The position numbers and the translations under genes are program-made. From NCBI GenBank assembly GCA_965207585.1, contig CBDBMT010000003.1, forward strand, positions 1,984,001-2,048,000: a stretch of DNA of 64,000 bases. Reading direction: 5' to 3'. This DNA is from Bin87 sp965207585. GTDB taxonomy: Bacteria > Chloroflexota > Dehalococcoidia > Lucifugimonadales > UBA3495. The notes beneath the pieces were generated by a model, which was not told where the DNA came from, did not search any database, and saw nothing but the letters and a program-made list of their open reading frames with translations. Below, piece after piece: positions 1-8,349 of the stretch (positions are counted from its first letter, which is position 1; each line of letters opens with the position of its first letter).

Positions 1-245
1 ATGACGTGGCGGGTGCCGCTGCTGAGCACGTGGATGTGGGCGTCAATGAAGCCAGGCAGCACCGTCTTGCCGGGCAGTTCAACGATCCTGGTGCTCGGCC
101 CGATTAGCGTCTCCAGGTCCGAGTCGCTGCCCACGCCGATGAAACGGCCGTCCCGCATCGCAACCGCGGAGGCGCGGGGCTGATTGGGATCGATGGTGAT
201 GACGTTGGCGCGACGGATGACGGTGTCAGCGTGGTAGGCGGCCAT
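1..245 (-). CDS. Amidohydrolase (YtcJ-like), N-terminal fragment
   Basis: This is the first 81 codons of a metal-dependent amidohydrolase, read on the minus strand and cut by the window edge. The start is ATG at 245, with AGGAG six bases upstream. The fragment has the usual N-terminal beta-sandwich features (ADTVIRRANVITID, then AVAMRDGRFIGVG). It then reaches the metal-binding entry motif VLPGFIDAHIHV, whose His-x-His ligates the catalytic metal in this superfamily. The spacing suits YtcJ-like amidohydrolases, which hydrolyse amide or imine bonds. Substrate and the rest of the active site lie outside the window. Confidence 0.85.
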   Translation of the reverse strand, partial: MAAYHADTVIRRANVITIDPNQPRASAVAMRDGRFIGVGSDSDLETLIGPSTRIVELPGKTVLPGFIDAHIHVLSSGTRHV

Positions 246-272
246 GGGGAACTCCTTTGAGATCAAAAAAGA

Positions 273-2135
273 TTAGAACCGAAGGTCAGCCACGTTTGTC
301 ATTCTGTTTCGTCCCGCACGCACCGTATCGGCAAAATCTGGCCACTTGCTGCCGAAATTGCGCAGGTCAGTACAATCAGACACTACCGTAAGCGCGCTTC
401 CGCCTGGATGGGCTTTGAGTCGCGTAAGAGCCGTGTATAGCAAGGCGGGATTGCGATGCTGGCTATAGCAATCAGCATATATTATCAAATGCCGACCCTC
501 CCAACCCTTAAAACTGTGTACAGTAGTCGCTTTAACTTTGGACGAACCCTGAAAAAAAGCGAGTTTTTGGCGTCGCGACTCTTCGCCATCGACGTCAAAA
601 GTATGGAGTATTCGAGCCCCCATTCGCTCGAACTCATCCACCAACGCCCTACCCATTTCACCAGATGACAAGAAAACAACATCGGGGATAGCGGTATCAG
701 ACCGCAAGCGAATCATTTGTCGCCTCATTTCTTCAACACAATGACGCAATGCCTGGTCGGGTTCAACCTGTAGCCAGCGCAATTCAGCAGGGCTGTTCAA
801 CGTCGGTTGATATATTGTGGGTATGTCTACTTCCATATCGCTGAGAAATTCATTGACGTAATCCTCCAATCTCGGAATCATAGCCGGCGGTAAGCGATAG
901 CTTTCCTTGAGTTCTAACCACTCACCACGAAACCCAGCTCCAATCATGGCTTCGTCGGTCCAAGCGCTAGCCTTTCCGTAGATATCCTGTGTTTTGTCCG
1001 CAACCAACAGCTTTTCACCGTCGTTTGCGACTGCTTTAAGCAGTGTTTGCCACCAAAGTGGCCTGAAGTCCTGTCCTTCATCAACCAATATGGCATCGTA
1101 ATGTAGCAGAACAGCATCCGATGACAGGCAATCGTATATTTCGCATACCAATTCTGCCATGTTCCTTTCCAGTACGTCGTCGGGGATTTGGTTTGCCCAG
1201 AGATTGCCATAGCGAACAGAATACCCCGAGACGACGCAAACTCGTTTGCACCACGCATGAAAGTGAAGGAAATCTACGTTCTCGGCAACCGTGTGCCAAT
1301 GGTCCGTGTACCGCAGCGCTAGGTCACGCAGGTAATTGCCTATCGTGATGTTGAAGGTGCAAACCAAAACCCTCAAACCTTCGTTAGCCAGCTCAGCAGC
1401 GCGAGCGGCCAGCGCCAGACTCTTGCCCGAACCAGCCGGCCCTTTCACGCGGCGATAGCCGGTAACTGTTCGGGTTTTTGCTATCTGAAGCTGACGGTTG
1501 TCCATCTCCCAATCGAGGGGTTTCCGCTGTTCACGACTGAATGCCGGTTCGGTAAGCCAGCCCCGCAAATCATTCGCCGTATTTGCAGACATTACCTTGG
1601 ACCACGTGCGCCGGTATTCAGGGAATATAGCGGCAAGGTTACCACTTGCTATGTCATCGGCTCCCGACACCGGATAGTATTGCGGATATTGGCGTATCCC
1701 ATCCTCAGATTCGAGGAAAGGTGTGAACACACGATTTAACTCTGACGTCGGAACTTGCGGGCAAATTATTCCGGTGGTAATTGCTTGCACTCCGGCCTTC
1801 CCGAAATGGTCGTTAAGGCGAGGACAGTACAGGTTGAGGATCTCGTCTTTGTATAGTCGCATCCTTGTGATCGGATTGCGACGAGTCCGGCCGATCTCGA
1901 GAGAGCTGCGAATCGACTCCACATCCCCATCGTCTACATCAAACACCGCAATTCCAGCACTAGGATTAATCAGGACGATGTCAGGCCGTAATCCATTGAG
2001 GTGAGGCCGGACATAAATTTCCCACTCGCGCGGCAATCGGGCGTCGAAAAGGTTTATTACCTCAATCATGCCGGCGGAAGGTGGACGGCGTAACTTGCCT
2101 AGTTCACCGCGTGATGGCTCGATTATCCGGTTCAT
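273..2135 (-). CDS. NERD-like domain plus UvrD/SF1-type DNA helicase
   Basis: A 620-aa protein. Residues about 25-130 resemble a NERD nuclease-related domain (PDIVLINPSAGIAVFDV). An SF1 helicase core follows: Walker A GPAGSGKS at 232-239, Walker B/motif II ILVDEGQD, a QDIYG-like motif III segment, motif V-like TTVHSFKGWEGRHLI, and motif VI-like YTALTRLK near the C-terminus. Such proteins are ATP-driven DNA translocases linked to repair or mobile-element defence; the exact substrate is unknown. AAGG lies five bases before ATG 2135. Base composition is visibly more AT-rich than the flanking genes, which suggests acquisition. The 168 bases upstream contain no gene. Helicase class is well supported; the NERD assignment is moderate. 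Confidence 0.8.
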   Translation of the reverse strand: MNRIIEPSRGELGKLRRPPSAGMIEVINLFDARLPREWEIYVRPHLNGLRPDIVLINPSAGIAVFDVDDGDVESIRSSLEIGRTRRNPITRMRLYKDEILNLYCPRLNDHFGKAGVQAITTGIICPQVPTSELNRVFTPFLESEDGIRQYPQYYPVSGADDIASGNLAAIFPEYRRTWSKVMSANTANDLRGWLTEPAFSREQRKPLDWEMDNRQLQIAKTRTVTGYRRVKGPAGSGKSLALAARAAELANEGLRVLVCTFNITIGNYLRDLALRYTDHWHTVAENVDFLHFHAWCKRVCVVSGYSVRYGNLWANQIPDDVLERNMAELVCEIYDCLSSDAVLLHYDAILVDEGQDFRPLWWQTLLKAVANDGEKLLVADKTQDIYGKASAWTDEAMIGAGFRGEWLELKESYRLPPAMIPRLEDYVNEFLSDMEVDIPTIYQPTLNSPAELRWLQVEPDQALRHCVEEMRRQMIRLRSDTAIPDVVFLSSGEMGRALVDEFERMGARILHTFDVDGEESRRQKLAFFQGSSKVKATTVHSFKGWEGRHLIIYADCYSQHRNPALLYTALTRLKAHPGGSALTVVSDCTDLRNFGSKWPDFADTVRAGRNRMTNVADLRF

Positions 2136-2303
2136 ATTGCCTTACGTTCCTGCCCAGCCCCGTTGTCATATTGAGGTTCCTTACCACGAGCGTCAATGGG
2201 CACTGAGTTTCGGGATTTGTGTTACGTCGAAGACGGCCTTACGTACAGTGCCCGATGGCATAAAGCCGTCAGCAAAGTAAACGGATCGGCAAGCCGCCCC
2301 ACC

Positions 2304-3056
2304 TCACTTGGCGGTGTAGCCGCCATCGATGACCAGTTCGCTGCCGGTCATGAAGGACGCCTCGTCGGAGGCCAGGAACAGCGCGCCGTAGGATATGTCC
2401 TCGGTGGTGCCGACGCGGCCCAGCGGGATGTTGTCGATGCGGGCCTGGATTTCCTCGGGGGTCTGGTCACCCATGCCCTCGCGGCGCATGTCGGTGTCTA
2501 CGCTGCCCGGGTGTATGGAGTTGGCGCGGATGTTTTCCGATGCATACTGGATGGCCGTGGACTTGGTGAACAGGCGCACGGCTCCCTTGGTGGCGATGTA
2601 GGCGGGCGGGCCGATGGAAACGAGGCCGCTGATGGAGGAGATGTTGATGATGCTGCCGCCACCAGCCCGGCGCATGGCCGGGATCACGGCTTTGGTGCCC
2701 AGGAACACGCCCTTGGCGTTGATCTCCATGATGTTGTCCCAGTCTTCGCCGGTGGTTTCCTCGATGTCCTTGCGGAGGACGATGGCGGCGTTGTTGACGA
2801 GGACGTCCACCTTGCCGAACTGCTGCTCAGCGGTTTCGATGGCCCGTTGCCAGTCGTCGTCGCTGGTCACATCCAGGTGCAGGTAGACGGCCTCGCCGCC
2901 CAGTTCTCGGATCTCCGCCTCAACCTGCATTCCCAGCTCATCGCGGATGTCCCCGATGACGACGCGGGCGCCCTCCTGGGCGAACATCCTGGCCTCGGTT
3001 GCGCCCTGACCGCGAGCGCCGCCGGTGATGATTGCAACCTTGCCTTCCAGCCTCAT
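2304..3056 (-). CDS. SDR family oxidoreductase
   Basis: A 250-aa classical short-chain dehydrogenase/reductase. The nucleotide-binding motif TGGARGQG is at residues 11-18, the NNAA motif near 88-91, a catalytic Ser at 140/141, and Y153-x-x-x-K157. An Asp at the end of beta-2 (GDIRDE) suggests NAD preference. It probably oxidises a secondary alcohol or reduces a ketone; the substrate is unknown. ATG 3056 (MRLEGK) is chosen over an upstream in-frame codon because GGGAGG lies seven bases before it. That ATG overlaps the stop of a small membrane ORF (ATGA), suggesting translational coupling. Confidence 0.9.
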   Translation of the reverse strand: MRLEGKVAIITGGARGQGATEARMFAQEGARVVIGDIRDELGMQVEAEIRELGGEAVYLHLDVTSDDDWQRAIETAEQQFGKVDVLVNNAAIVLRKDIEETTGEDWDNIMEINAKGVFLGTKAVIPAMRRAGGGSIINISSISGLVSIGPPAYIATKGAVRLFTKSTAIQYASENIRANSIHPGSVDTDMRREGMGDQTPEEIQARIDNIPLGRVGTTEDISYGALFLASDEASFMTGSELVIDGGYTAK

Positions 3057-3277
3057 GGTGTAGCCTCCCAATTATCGTGCTCCATGCGGGTCAATTCTGA
3101 GTCGTCTCGCCGATACAGTGTCCTAAACCGAGATGAAAGGACTGCACAGACCGCTGAGAGTAGTATGAGCGAAAATACGACGCCTATACTAACGAAACTG
3201 ATCAGATCAGGTTGACCGACGTTTTCCGATTCTTCAGGGTCGCCAGAAATCGCAGGGGGGTTCGAGAGGCGGTTCAA
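3053..3277 (-). CDS. Small single-span membrane protein
   Basis: A 74-aa ORF with one clear hydrophobic segment (about residues 27-48, FVSIGVVFSLILLSAVCAVL) followed by a basic stretch (SSRFRTLYRR), consistent with one membrane span. Its stop overlaps the SDR start by four bases, and its 5' end overlaps the preceding tiny ORF. I recognise no family. The membrane character and coupled arrangement support a real gene, but length and overlap leave doubt. Confidence 0.45.
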   Translation of the reverse strand: MNRLSNPPAISGDPEESENVGQPDLISFVSIGVVFSLILLSAVCAVLSSRFRTLYRRDDSELTRMEHDNWEATP

Positions 3278-3404
3278 AAACCCGTTCTACGGCAAATGTG
3301 AAAGTCAGCGTAGCAATCGCCAAGCTGACGCCAACCCAGAAACGGCACCATCCTACATTCCGGTCGTACGACCGCTTTAGCCGGGCCGCTTCAGCCTGGG
3401 TCAT
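3234..3404 (-). CDS. Small membrane protein, hypothetical
   Basis: A 56-aa ORF from ATG 3404 (MTQAEAARLKRSYDRNVG...). A short basic, helical N-terminus precedes one hydrophobic span (FWVGVSLAIATLTFTFAV). It overlaps the end of the upstream ORF by 14 bases and the start of the downstream one, giving a chain of three tiny membrane ORFs leading into the SDR gene. A longer version from 3452 is open but would overlap more. No family recognised. Confidence 0.4.
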   Translation of the reverse strand: MTQAEAARLKRSYDRNVGWCRFWVGVSLAIATLTFTFAVERVFEPPLEPPCDFWRP

Positions 3405-3609
3405 CGTTCCGGAACCAAAGCACCAGGTACGTGTATCCGGCAACAACTGCAAAGACCAGGCTCGCCACCCCGTACACTGTCAACCCCACTATGATGTCAC
3501 TGGCTTTGGCCCGATATACCGCGTTGGCCAACTCGGTCCAACCCCATGTACCCAAAAGCAGAATCGCAACTAACCCCGCAAAGAGAATCCCGATCCGTGG
3601 CGCGCTCAT
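3391..3609 (-). CDS. Small two-span membrane protein, hypothetical
   Basis: A 72-aa ORF with two hydrophobic segments (about residues 7-24 and 40-66) joined by a short polar loop. The start at 3609 has AGAAGG six bases upstream, the best ribosome site of the three tiny ORFs here, so this is probably the first gene of the small operon. No family recognised; function unknown. Confidence 0.5.
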   Translation of the reverse strand: MSAPRIGILFAGLVAILLLGTWGWTELANAVYRAKASDIIVGLTVYGVASLVFAVVAGYTYLVLWFRNDDPG

Positions 3610-3679
3610 GATTGACCTTCTGGAGTTCCGGTCGACATCGAATGTACAGTTGGCTTACATCATACGGGAGTGAGACAAC

Positions 3680-4615
3680 TCACGCCATCGCTGCCACTGC
3701 GCGCTCCGCGAACTCCGGCCGCACGATGCTCTCGTAGGGATGTGGCTCGCGGACGAGGCGGCCGGAGATGAGGGCGTCGCGCATGCGGTCGAAGCCGTGG
3801 CGGGTGATGGTCGGATCGGTGGCCCACACGCCCGCGTCCTTGTACCGCTGGACGCCCTCGGCGAGGACGGAGCGGTCGTATTCCGGGAACACCGGGGCGA
3901 TCCGGTCGGCGACGGCTTCAGCGGGGTTGCCGGCGACCCAGCGCTGCGCCCGGGCGTAGCCGTTGACGAAACGCTGCACCGTGTCGGGGTTTTCGGCCAG
4001 GTACGACGGAGTGACCGCGAAGCTGCTGTAGCAGACGAAACCGCTCTCATTGCCCAGCGTCGCCGCGATGTGGCCGGAGCCCTCGTTAACCAGTTGCACC
4101 GCAAAGGGGTTGGGAACTTGGAGGTAGTCGGCGTCGCCGTTGCGGAAGCGGCCGAGCATCTCCTCGGCGGAAAGGCCACCCAGCAGGTTCACGGTAGCTG
4201 GGTCAACGCCGTGCCAGCGCATGGCAGCCTGCAACGTGGTGTAGGGCACGGGCGTGAAGCCGACGGGGATCAGCGTGGAGCCGGCCAGCTCCGCCCAGCG
4301 CCAGCCGTCGGTGGGCCGGTTTGACAGCAGGAAAAACCCGTCGCGCTGGTTGATCTCGGCGACGTGCAGCGGCGGGTCATCGCTGCCGGCGTCGAGGTCC
4401 ATGAAACTGCGGCTGATGCCGCTCTGGGTGATGTCGATGTCGCCGGCCTTGAGCAGGTCGGTGCTGGTTTGGCCTGCCGGAACGTGGGAGAAATCTACGT
4501 CGAGACCCTGGTCTGCCAGAAACCCGCCCTCTACAGCGACGTAAATCGTCGTGTAGAACATGTTGCGGAAAGCCACTCGCAGCCGGATCCTGTCGCCGTT
4601 GCCTTGCTGTGTCAT
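3680..4615 (-). CDS. ABC-type substrate-binding protein, NMT1/THI5-like
   Basis: A 311-aa protein with the fold signature of NMT1/THI5 and SsuA/TauA binding proteins: an early beta strand and loop (RVAFRNMFYTTIYVAVEGGFLADQGLDV), then the ligand-hinge region (GDIDITQSG). Relatives bind pyrimidine precursors, sulfonates or nitrate for ABC importers. No signal peptide or lipobox is seen at the start, so it may be cytoplasmic or an enzyme-like THI5 relative. The start has AGGAG six bases upstream. The neighbouring ABC gene is an exporter, so the cognate importer is not adjacent. Confidence 0.8.
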   Translation of the reverse strand: MTQQGNGDRIRLRVAFRNMFYTTIYVAVEGGFLADQGLDVDFSHVPAGQTSTDLLKAGDIDITQSGISRSFMDLDAGSDDPPLHVAEINQRDGFFLLSNRPTDGWRWAELAGSTLIPVGFTPVPYTTLQAAMRWHGVDPATVNLLGGLSAEEMLGRFRNGDADYLQVPNPFAVQLVNEGSGHIAATLGNESGFVCYSSFAVTPSYLAENPDTVQRFVNGYARAQRWVAGNPAEAVADRIAPVFPEYDRSVLAEGVQRYKDAGVWATDPTITRHGFDRMRDALISGRLVREPHPYESIVRPEFAERAVAAMA

Positions 4616-4640
4616 TGCATTCTCCTGATGTGGGGGTGGT

Positions 4641-6596
4641 TCACGCCGGCACAGGCAGGCGCAGGTTGCCGCCGGCCATCACCGCCGTTCCGTCCTCGCT
4701 GACGTATTCCACGCGACCGCCCTCGAACTGCTCGTCGTACAGCCGGGCGTACAGGCCGCCCAATGCCAGCAGTTCGTAATGGGCGCCCTGCTCCACGATG
4801 CGGCCGCGGTCAACCACGAAAATGACGTCGGCGGACATGATGGTGGAGAGACGGTGGGCGATGGCGATGGTGGTGCGGCCCTGCATCAGCGGTTCCAGGG
4901 CAGCCTGCACGTAGCGCTCGCTGGTGGTGTCCAGGGACGAGGTTGCCTCGTCCAGAATGAGCAGGCGCGGGTCGTGCAGGATGACGCGGGCGATGGACAG
5001 GCGCTGCCTCTCACCGCCGGAGAGCCGGTAGCCGCGCTCGCCGACTACGGTGTCGTAGCCGTCGGGAAACTCCATGACGCGGTCGTGGATATATGCCGCT
5101 TTGGCGGCCTCGTGCAACTCCCGCTCTGAGGCGGCCGGGTTGCCATAGAGCAGATTCTCGCGGATGGAGGCGTGGAAAAGGTAGCTATCCTGGGAGACGT
5201 AGCCGACGATGCGGGCCAGGCTCTCCAGCCGGATGCGCCGCACGTCGACGCCATCGATGCTGACCGTGCCGGAGGTGGAGTCGTACAGGCGGGGGATGAG
5301 GTAGGAGATGGTGGTCTTGCCGGCGCCGCTGGGCCCGACCAGAGCTGCCAGCTGGCCGGGCTTCACGTCAAGGTCCACGCCATCCAGGGCCCAGAATACC
5401 TGCCCGTCGTCCTCGATGTCGTAGCCGTCGGCCAGCAAGGTCGCCGGATGGTAGTTCATGCGCACGTCGCGCAACGCCACCGCGCCGGCTACCTTTTCGA
5501 CGGGCAGGTCTACCGCGTCCGGCGCATCGACGATGTCGGGCCGGATGTCCAGGTAGCCGAAGATGCGCTCGAACAGGGCCAGCGAGGATTGCAATTCCAC
5601 CGAGGTGCGGAGCAGGGTGCTGATGGGGAAGTAGAGGCGGGTTTGCAGCGTGGTGAAAGCGACGATGGTGCCGGCGGTGATGCCGGTCTGGCCGATGCTG
5701 CCGAAGAGGATATAGCCGGCCAGCAAATACACCACCACCGGTGTCAACGAAAAGAATATCTGCATACCGGCCCATACGACCTGGCCGGTCATTTCACGGC
5801 GAATTTCCAGGTCGGACAGGCGGACGTTCTGGTCATGGAAACGGGCCACCTCGCGGTTCTGGGCGCCGAAGAGGCGGGTGAGCATGACGCCCGAAACGGA
5901 CAAGGTCTCCTGGGTGATGGCGGTCATCTCGGCGGTGGACTCCTGGACTCGGGCCGAGGCGGCGCGGCGGCGTTTGCCCACCAGGTAGCTGAACACCGCG
6001 AAGATCGGCGTGATGCCGGCCGCGACGATGGTCAGCTCCCACGACAGCACGGCCATGGCGACCAGGGTGCTGATCAGGATGACCACGTTGGACAGAATGC
6101 TGCTGACGGTGCCGGTCACCACCACGCGGATGCCGGCAACGTCGTTGGAGACGCGGCTCTGGATCTCGCCCGTGCGCTGGGAGGTGAAGAAGCCCAGCGA
6201 CAGAGTTTGGAGATGCGAGTACAGGCGGTCGCGCAGGTCGCGCATCACGCGCTGGCCGACCTGCTGGGTGAGCCAGGTTTGGAGCATGCCCAGGCTGCCC
6301 GTCACCACGACCACCGAAGCCATGGCGGCGGCCAGGGTCCAGAGCAGGGGCAGGTTGGGACCTCCGTCCACGAAGAGGGCGGAGTCGAAGACCACCCGGA
6401 TCAGGACCGGGTTGACGACGCCGAGGCCGGCAGTGACCAGGATCAGCAGGCCGATGGCGAGGACGCGAGGCCAGTAGGGTCGGAAGGTGGCGGCGATCCG
6501 ACGGTTCAGGTGAGGCACACGGCGGGCGGGCCGGCTGCGGCTGGAGTTCACCGACCGCCGGAAACCGTGTGGCATGTTTTCACGCACGGGTCGCAC
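4641..6596 (-). CDS. ABC exporter, fused permease and ATPase
   Basis: A 651-aa half-transporter. The six-helix type-1 exporter domain occupies about residues 40-340. The nucleotide-binding domain has Walker A (GPSGAGKTT), signature LSGGERQRLSIAR, Walker B LLILDEATSSLD and the H-loop AIAHRLS. It resembles MsbA/lipid or multidrug exporters that work as homodimers; the substrate is unknown. The start is uncertain: GTG at 6596 has AAAGG nine bases upstream, and an in-frame ATG lies at 6575. An inverted repeat lies just upstream. Confidence 0.9.
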   Translation of the reverse strand: MRPVRENMPHGFRRSVNSSRSRPARRVPHLNRRIAATFRPYWPRVLAIGLLILVTAGLGVVNPVLIRVVFDSALFVDGGPNLPLLWTLAAAMASVVVVTGSLGMLQTWLTQQVGQRVMRDLRDRLYSHLQTLSLGFFTSQRTGEIQSRVSNDVAGIRVVVTGTVSSILSNVVILISTLVAMAVLSWELTIVAAGITPIFAVFSYLVGKRRRAASARVQESTAEMTAITQETLSVSGVMLTRLFGAQNREVARFHDQNVRLSDLEIRREMTGQVVWAGMQIFFSLTPVVVYLLAGYILFGSIGQTGITAGTIVAFTTLQTRLYFPISTLLRTSVELQSSLALFERIFGYLDIRPDIVDAPDAVDLPVEKVAGAVALRDVRMNYHPATLLADGYDIEDDGQVFWALDGVDLDVKPGQLAALVGPSGAGKTTISYLIPRLYDSTSGTVSIDGVDVRRIRLESLARIVGYVSQDSYLFHASIRENLLYGNPAASERELHEAAKAAYIHDRVMEFPDGYDTVVGERGYRLSGGERQRLSIARVILHDPRLLILDEATSSLDTTSERYVQAALEPLMQGRTTIAIAHRLSTIMSADVIFVVDRGRIVEQGAHYELLALGGLYARLYDEQFEGGRVEYVSEDGTAVMAGGNLRLPVPA

Positions 6597-6620
6597 TGGC
6601 GCAGCCTTTGTAAGAGCTTT

Positions 6621-6723
6621 CAGAATCAGGATTCACATGATTATTGGATTTTCAGGATTGAGGCGGTTCCGCCGGTATAATCACAATCCTGAAAATCCTC
6701 AAATCCGGTTAACCCTGATTCTG
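6621..6723. repeat. Long imperfect inverted repeat with CAGGAT motifs
   Basis: Arms beginning CAGAATCAGGATT and ending ACCCTGATTCTG enclose a second matched pair (ATTTTCAGGATTG / CAATCCTGAAAAT). The centre is a small GC palindrome (GCGGTTCCGC). The element lies between the ABC exporter and an LLM gene and would form an extended hairpin. A second element of the same design is at 39873-39966, so this looks like a dispersed palindromic family. Confidence 0.7.
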
Positions 6724-6737
6724 ACGACTCCGCGATA

Positions 6738-7622
6738 CTACTCGATAGCCTCTTTCAGCCGGCGGATGGCGTCGATGTGGGCGTCGGGAGAGGTGGCGCC
6801 GCGCAGGCCGGCCGCCATGTGGGTCGCGCCGATCTCCTCCCAGGACTTGAGCTCCGTGAGCCAGTCCTCGGGGTTGTTGTCGGCGGTGATGGTGATGCGG
6901 CCCTCGAAGCCCACTTCCGATGGGTCGCGGCCGGCGGCCTCGGCCTGAGCGCGGATGCGCCCCAGGATCGCCTGGCCGTTGGAGTCGGGGGCGAACATGG
7001 GGAAGTAGCCGTCGGCGAGGCGTCCGATGCGGCGGATGGCGGCGTTGGGCGGCGTTGGCGAGGTGCTGCGGCCGGCGCCGATCCAGATGGGGATGGGCCG
7101 CTGCACCGGCAGCGGGTTGATGCCGGCGTGGGTGATGTCGTGGTACTTGCCGTGGAAGTCGATCACGTCCTCGGTCCAAAGCTGGCGCAACACCTCGATC
7201 TGCTCGTCGCAGCGGCCGCCCCGGGTGGCGAAGTCGACGCCCAGCGCCTCGTACTCCACGGAGTTCCAGCCGACGCCGATGCCCAGGCGCAGCCGTCCGC
7301 CGGAGAGCAGGTCGACCTCGGCCGCCTGCTTGGCGACCAGGGCGGTTTGCCGCTGAGGCAGGATCAGGATTCCGGTGGTGAGGCCGATCTTCTTGGTCAC
7401 GGCGGCCAGGTAGGCCATCAGCGTGAATGGCTCGTGGATGTAGGACTCGTGAGAGTATGGAAAATGCGGCACCTCCGGATGCTTCTCCGGCACCGCGCCC
7501 AGCACGTGGTCGAGGATGCGCACGTGGGAATACCCCAGGTCCTCGGCGGCCTGGATGTAATCGCGCAGTGCGCCAAAATCGTCGCCAATCTCAACAATGG
7601 GAACCGAAACGCCAATCTCCAT
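6738..7622 (-). CDS. LLM class F420-dependent oxidoreductase
   Basis: A 294-aa luciferase-like monooxygenase-fold protein (TIM barrel). It carries the family core LLSGGRLRLGIGVGWNSVEYEA and the sugar/cofactor region PIWIGAGR. Members use F420 or FMN to oxidise or reduce organic substrates, which is not predictable here. ATG 7622 is chosen because GGGAGG lies seven bases upstream; the frame stays open further upstream but only through the repeat/promoter element. A TATAAT plus palindrome lies 30-65 bases upstream on the coding strand. Confidence 0.9.
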   Translation of the reverse strand: MEIGVSVPIVEIGDDFGALRDYIQAAEDLGYSHVRILDHVLGAVPEKHPEVPHFPYSHESYIHEPFTLMAYLAAVTKKIGLTTGILILPQRQTALVAKQAAEVDLLSGGRLRLGIGVGWNSVEYEALGVDFATRGGRCDEQIEVLRQLWTEDVIDFHGKYHDITHAGINPLPVQRPIPIWIGAGRSTSPTPPNAAIRRIGRLADGYFPMFAPDSNGQAILGRIRAQAEAAGRDPSEVGFEGRITITADNNPEDWLTELKSWEEIGATHMAAGLRGATSPDAHIDAIRRLKEAIE

Positions 7623-7651
7623 GGTGAACCTCCCGTTAAATGCAAATGCAA

Positions 7652-7695
7652 CAGCCCCGCCATCGGGGGGATGGTCGGAGCCATTATAGCGGGTG
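7652..7695 (-). promoter_or_regulatory. TATAAT-plus-palindrome element, copy 1
   Basis: On the minus strand this reads TATAAT (7683-7688), followed directly by a palindrome centred on CCATC/GATGG within a GC-rich stem. It lies just upstream of the LLM start at 7622. Copy 2 at 8281-8325 is nearly identical, and the pair flanks the hicBA cassette. No convincing -35 box is seen. It may be a promoter with an overlapping operator. Confidence 0.55.
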
Positions 7696-7765
7696 GTGAG
7701 AAAGCGGGCAGCGCAGCAGCCGGTGGCGACGGCGTTATGATGCATCGCCGAGACGGGTCAGGCCC

Positions 7766-7975
7766 TTACGCTCGCTCGAATTCTTCTCGGGATACTCCTA
7801 GATCCCTCAATATTCCAGAGACCGTGCCGACTCTCAAATCGCGACCGCCCCAGTTAGGGATTGTTGTTCTGGCCCCGCTGTTGACGTTGATCCAAATCTC
7901 GTGGTCTCCGCGACCCTGCCGATCAAATTGGCAGCCCAATCGGCGCAGTTTGCGCGTAATCTCTCGATAGGTCAC
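7766..7975 (-). CDS. hicA: HicA-family toxin (mRNA interferase)
   Basis: A 69-aa protein with the HicA double-stranded-RNA-binding-like fold: MTYREITRKLRRLGC, then the catalytic His in the GDHEIW context (H25), and a C-terminal helix (GTVSGILRDLGVSREEF). HicA toxins cleave mRNA when released from HicB. The gene follows hicB on the same strand with a four-base overlap, the usual reverse (antitoxin-first) order for some HicBA systems. Confidence 0.88.
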   Translation of the reverse strand: MTYREITRKLRRLGCQFDRQGRGDHEIWINVNSGARTTIPNWGGRDLRVGTVSGILRDLGVSREEFERA

Positions 7976-8226
7976 GCTATCACTTGCACTTCGTCAACCT
8001 GCCCTATTATGACCGGAGCCGTCACGACGCCAGCGGGCAAGGGGTCGCCGTGTTCCAAGTATGATTGAATAAACGCTTCGGCAACCCCCTCCAGGATATG
8101 CAGCGTTTCGGCCGGGGTATCGCCCCAGGCACGACAACCTGGGAGCGCCGGTATGTCTGCCATGTATTTATCCTCAGTTTCCTCAGAGGGTTCATATATG
8201 ACGAAGGAGAGTTTGTAACGGTTCAC
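7972..8226 (-). CDS. hicB: HicB-family antitoxin
   Basis: An 84-aa protein with the degraded RNase H-like HicB core (DIPALPGCRAWGDTPAETLHIL, then EAFIQSYLEHGDPLP). It lacks the extra C-terminal DNA-binding domain that longer HicB proteins carry, so autoregulation would need another route. It overlaps hicA by four bases. The palindromic TATAAT element at 8281-8325 sits about 55 bases upstream and may be its control region. Confidence 0.85.
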   Translation of the reverse strand: MNRYKLSFVIYEPSEETEDKYMADIPALPGCRAWGDTPAETLHILEGVAEAFIQSYLEHGDPLPAGVVTAPVIIGQVDEVQVIA

Positions 8227-8280
8227 AATTGCGCCTCCGGGAGCCCATAGATGCAGAAGCCAGGTGAGCGTCTAAATATA

Positions 8281-8325
8281 CGGCCCCGCCATCGGGACGA
8301 TGGTCGGGGCCATTATAGCGGTTGT
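8281..8325 (-). promoter_or_regulatory. TATAAT-plus-palindrome element, copy 2
   Basis: On the minus strand, TATAAT (8312-8317) is followed immediately by a near-perfect palindrome: seven-base outer arms GGCCCCG/CGGGGCC and inner arms CCATCG/CGATGG, at 8282-8311. Because the stem begins where transcription should start, an operator over the start site is more likely than a simple leader hairpin. It lies upstream of hicB; the sister copy is 629 bases away. Confidence 0.6.
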
Positions 8326-8349
8326 TGGGATGTGGGGGGCCGCTTGGGG

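Noticed and set aside
2196..3215. 339-aa plus-strand open frame
   Set aside because: Antisense shadow of the SDR gene, with Gly/Asp/Val-rich composition.
5172..6680. 502-aa plus-strand open frame
   Set aside because: Antisense to the ABC exporter; Gly/Asp/His-rich without any domain.
6777..7970. 397-aa plus-strand open frame
   Set aside because: Antisense to the LLM gene and hicA; no recognisable motif.
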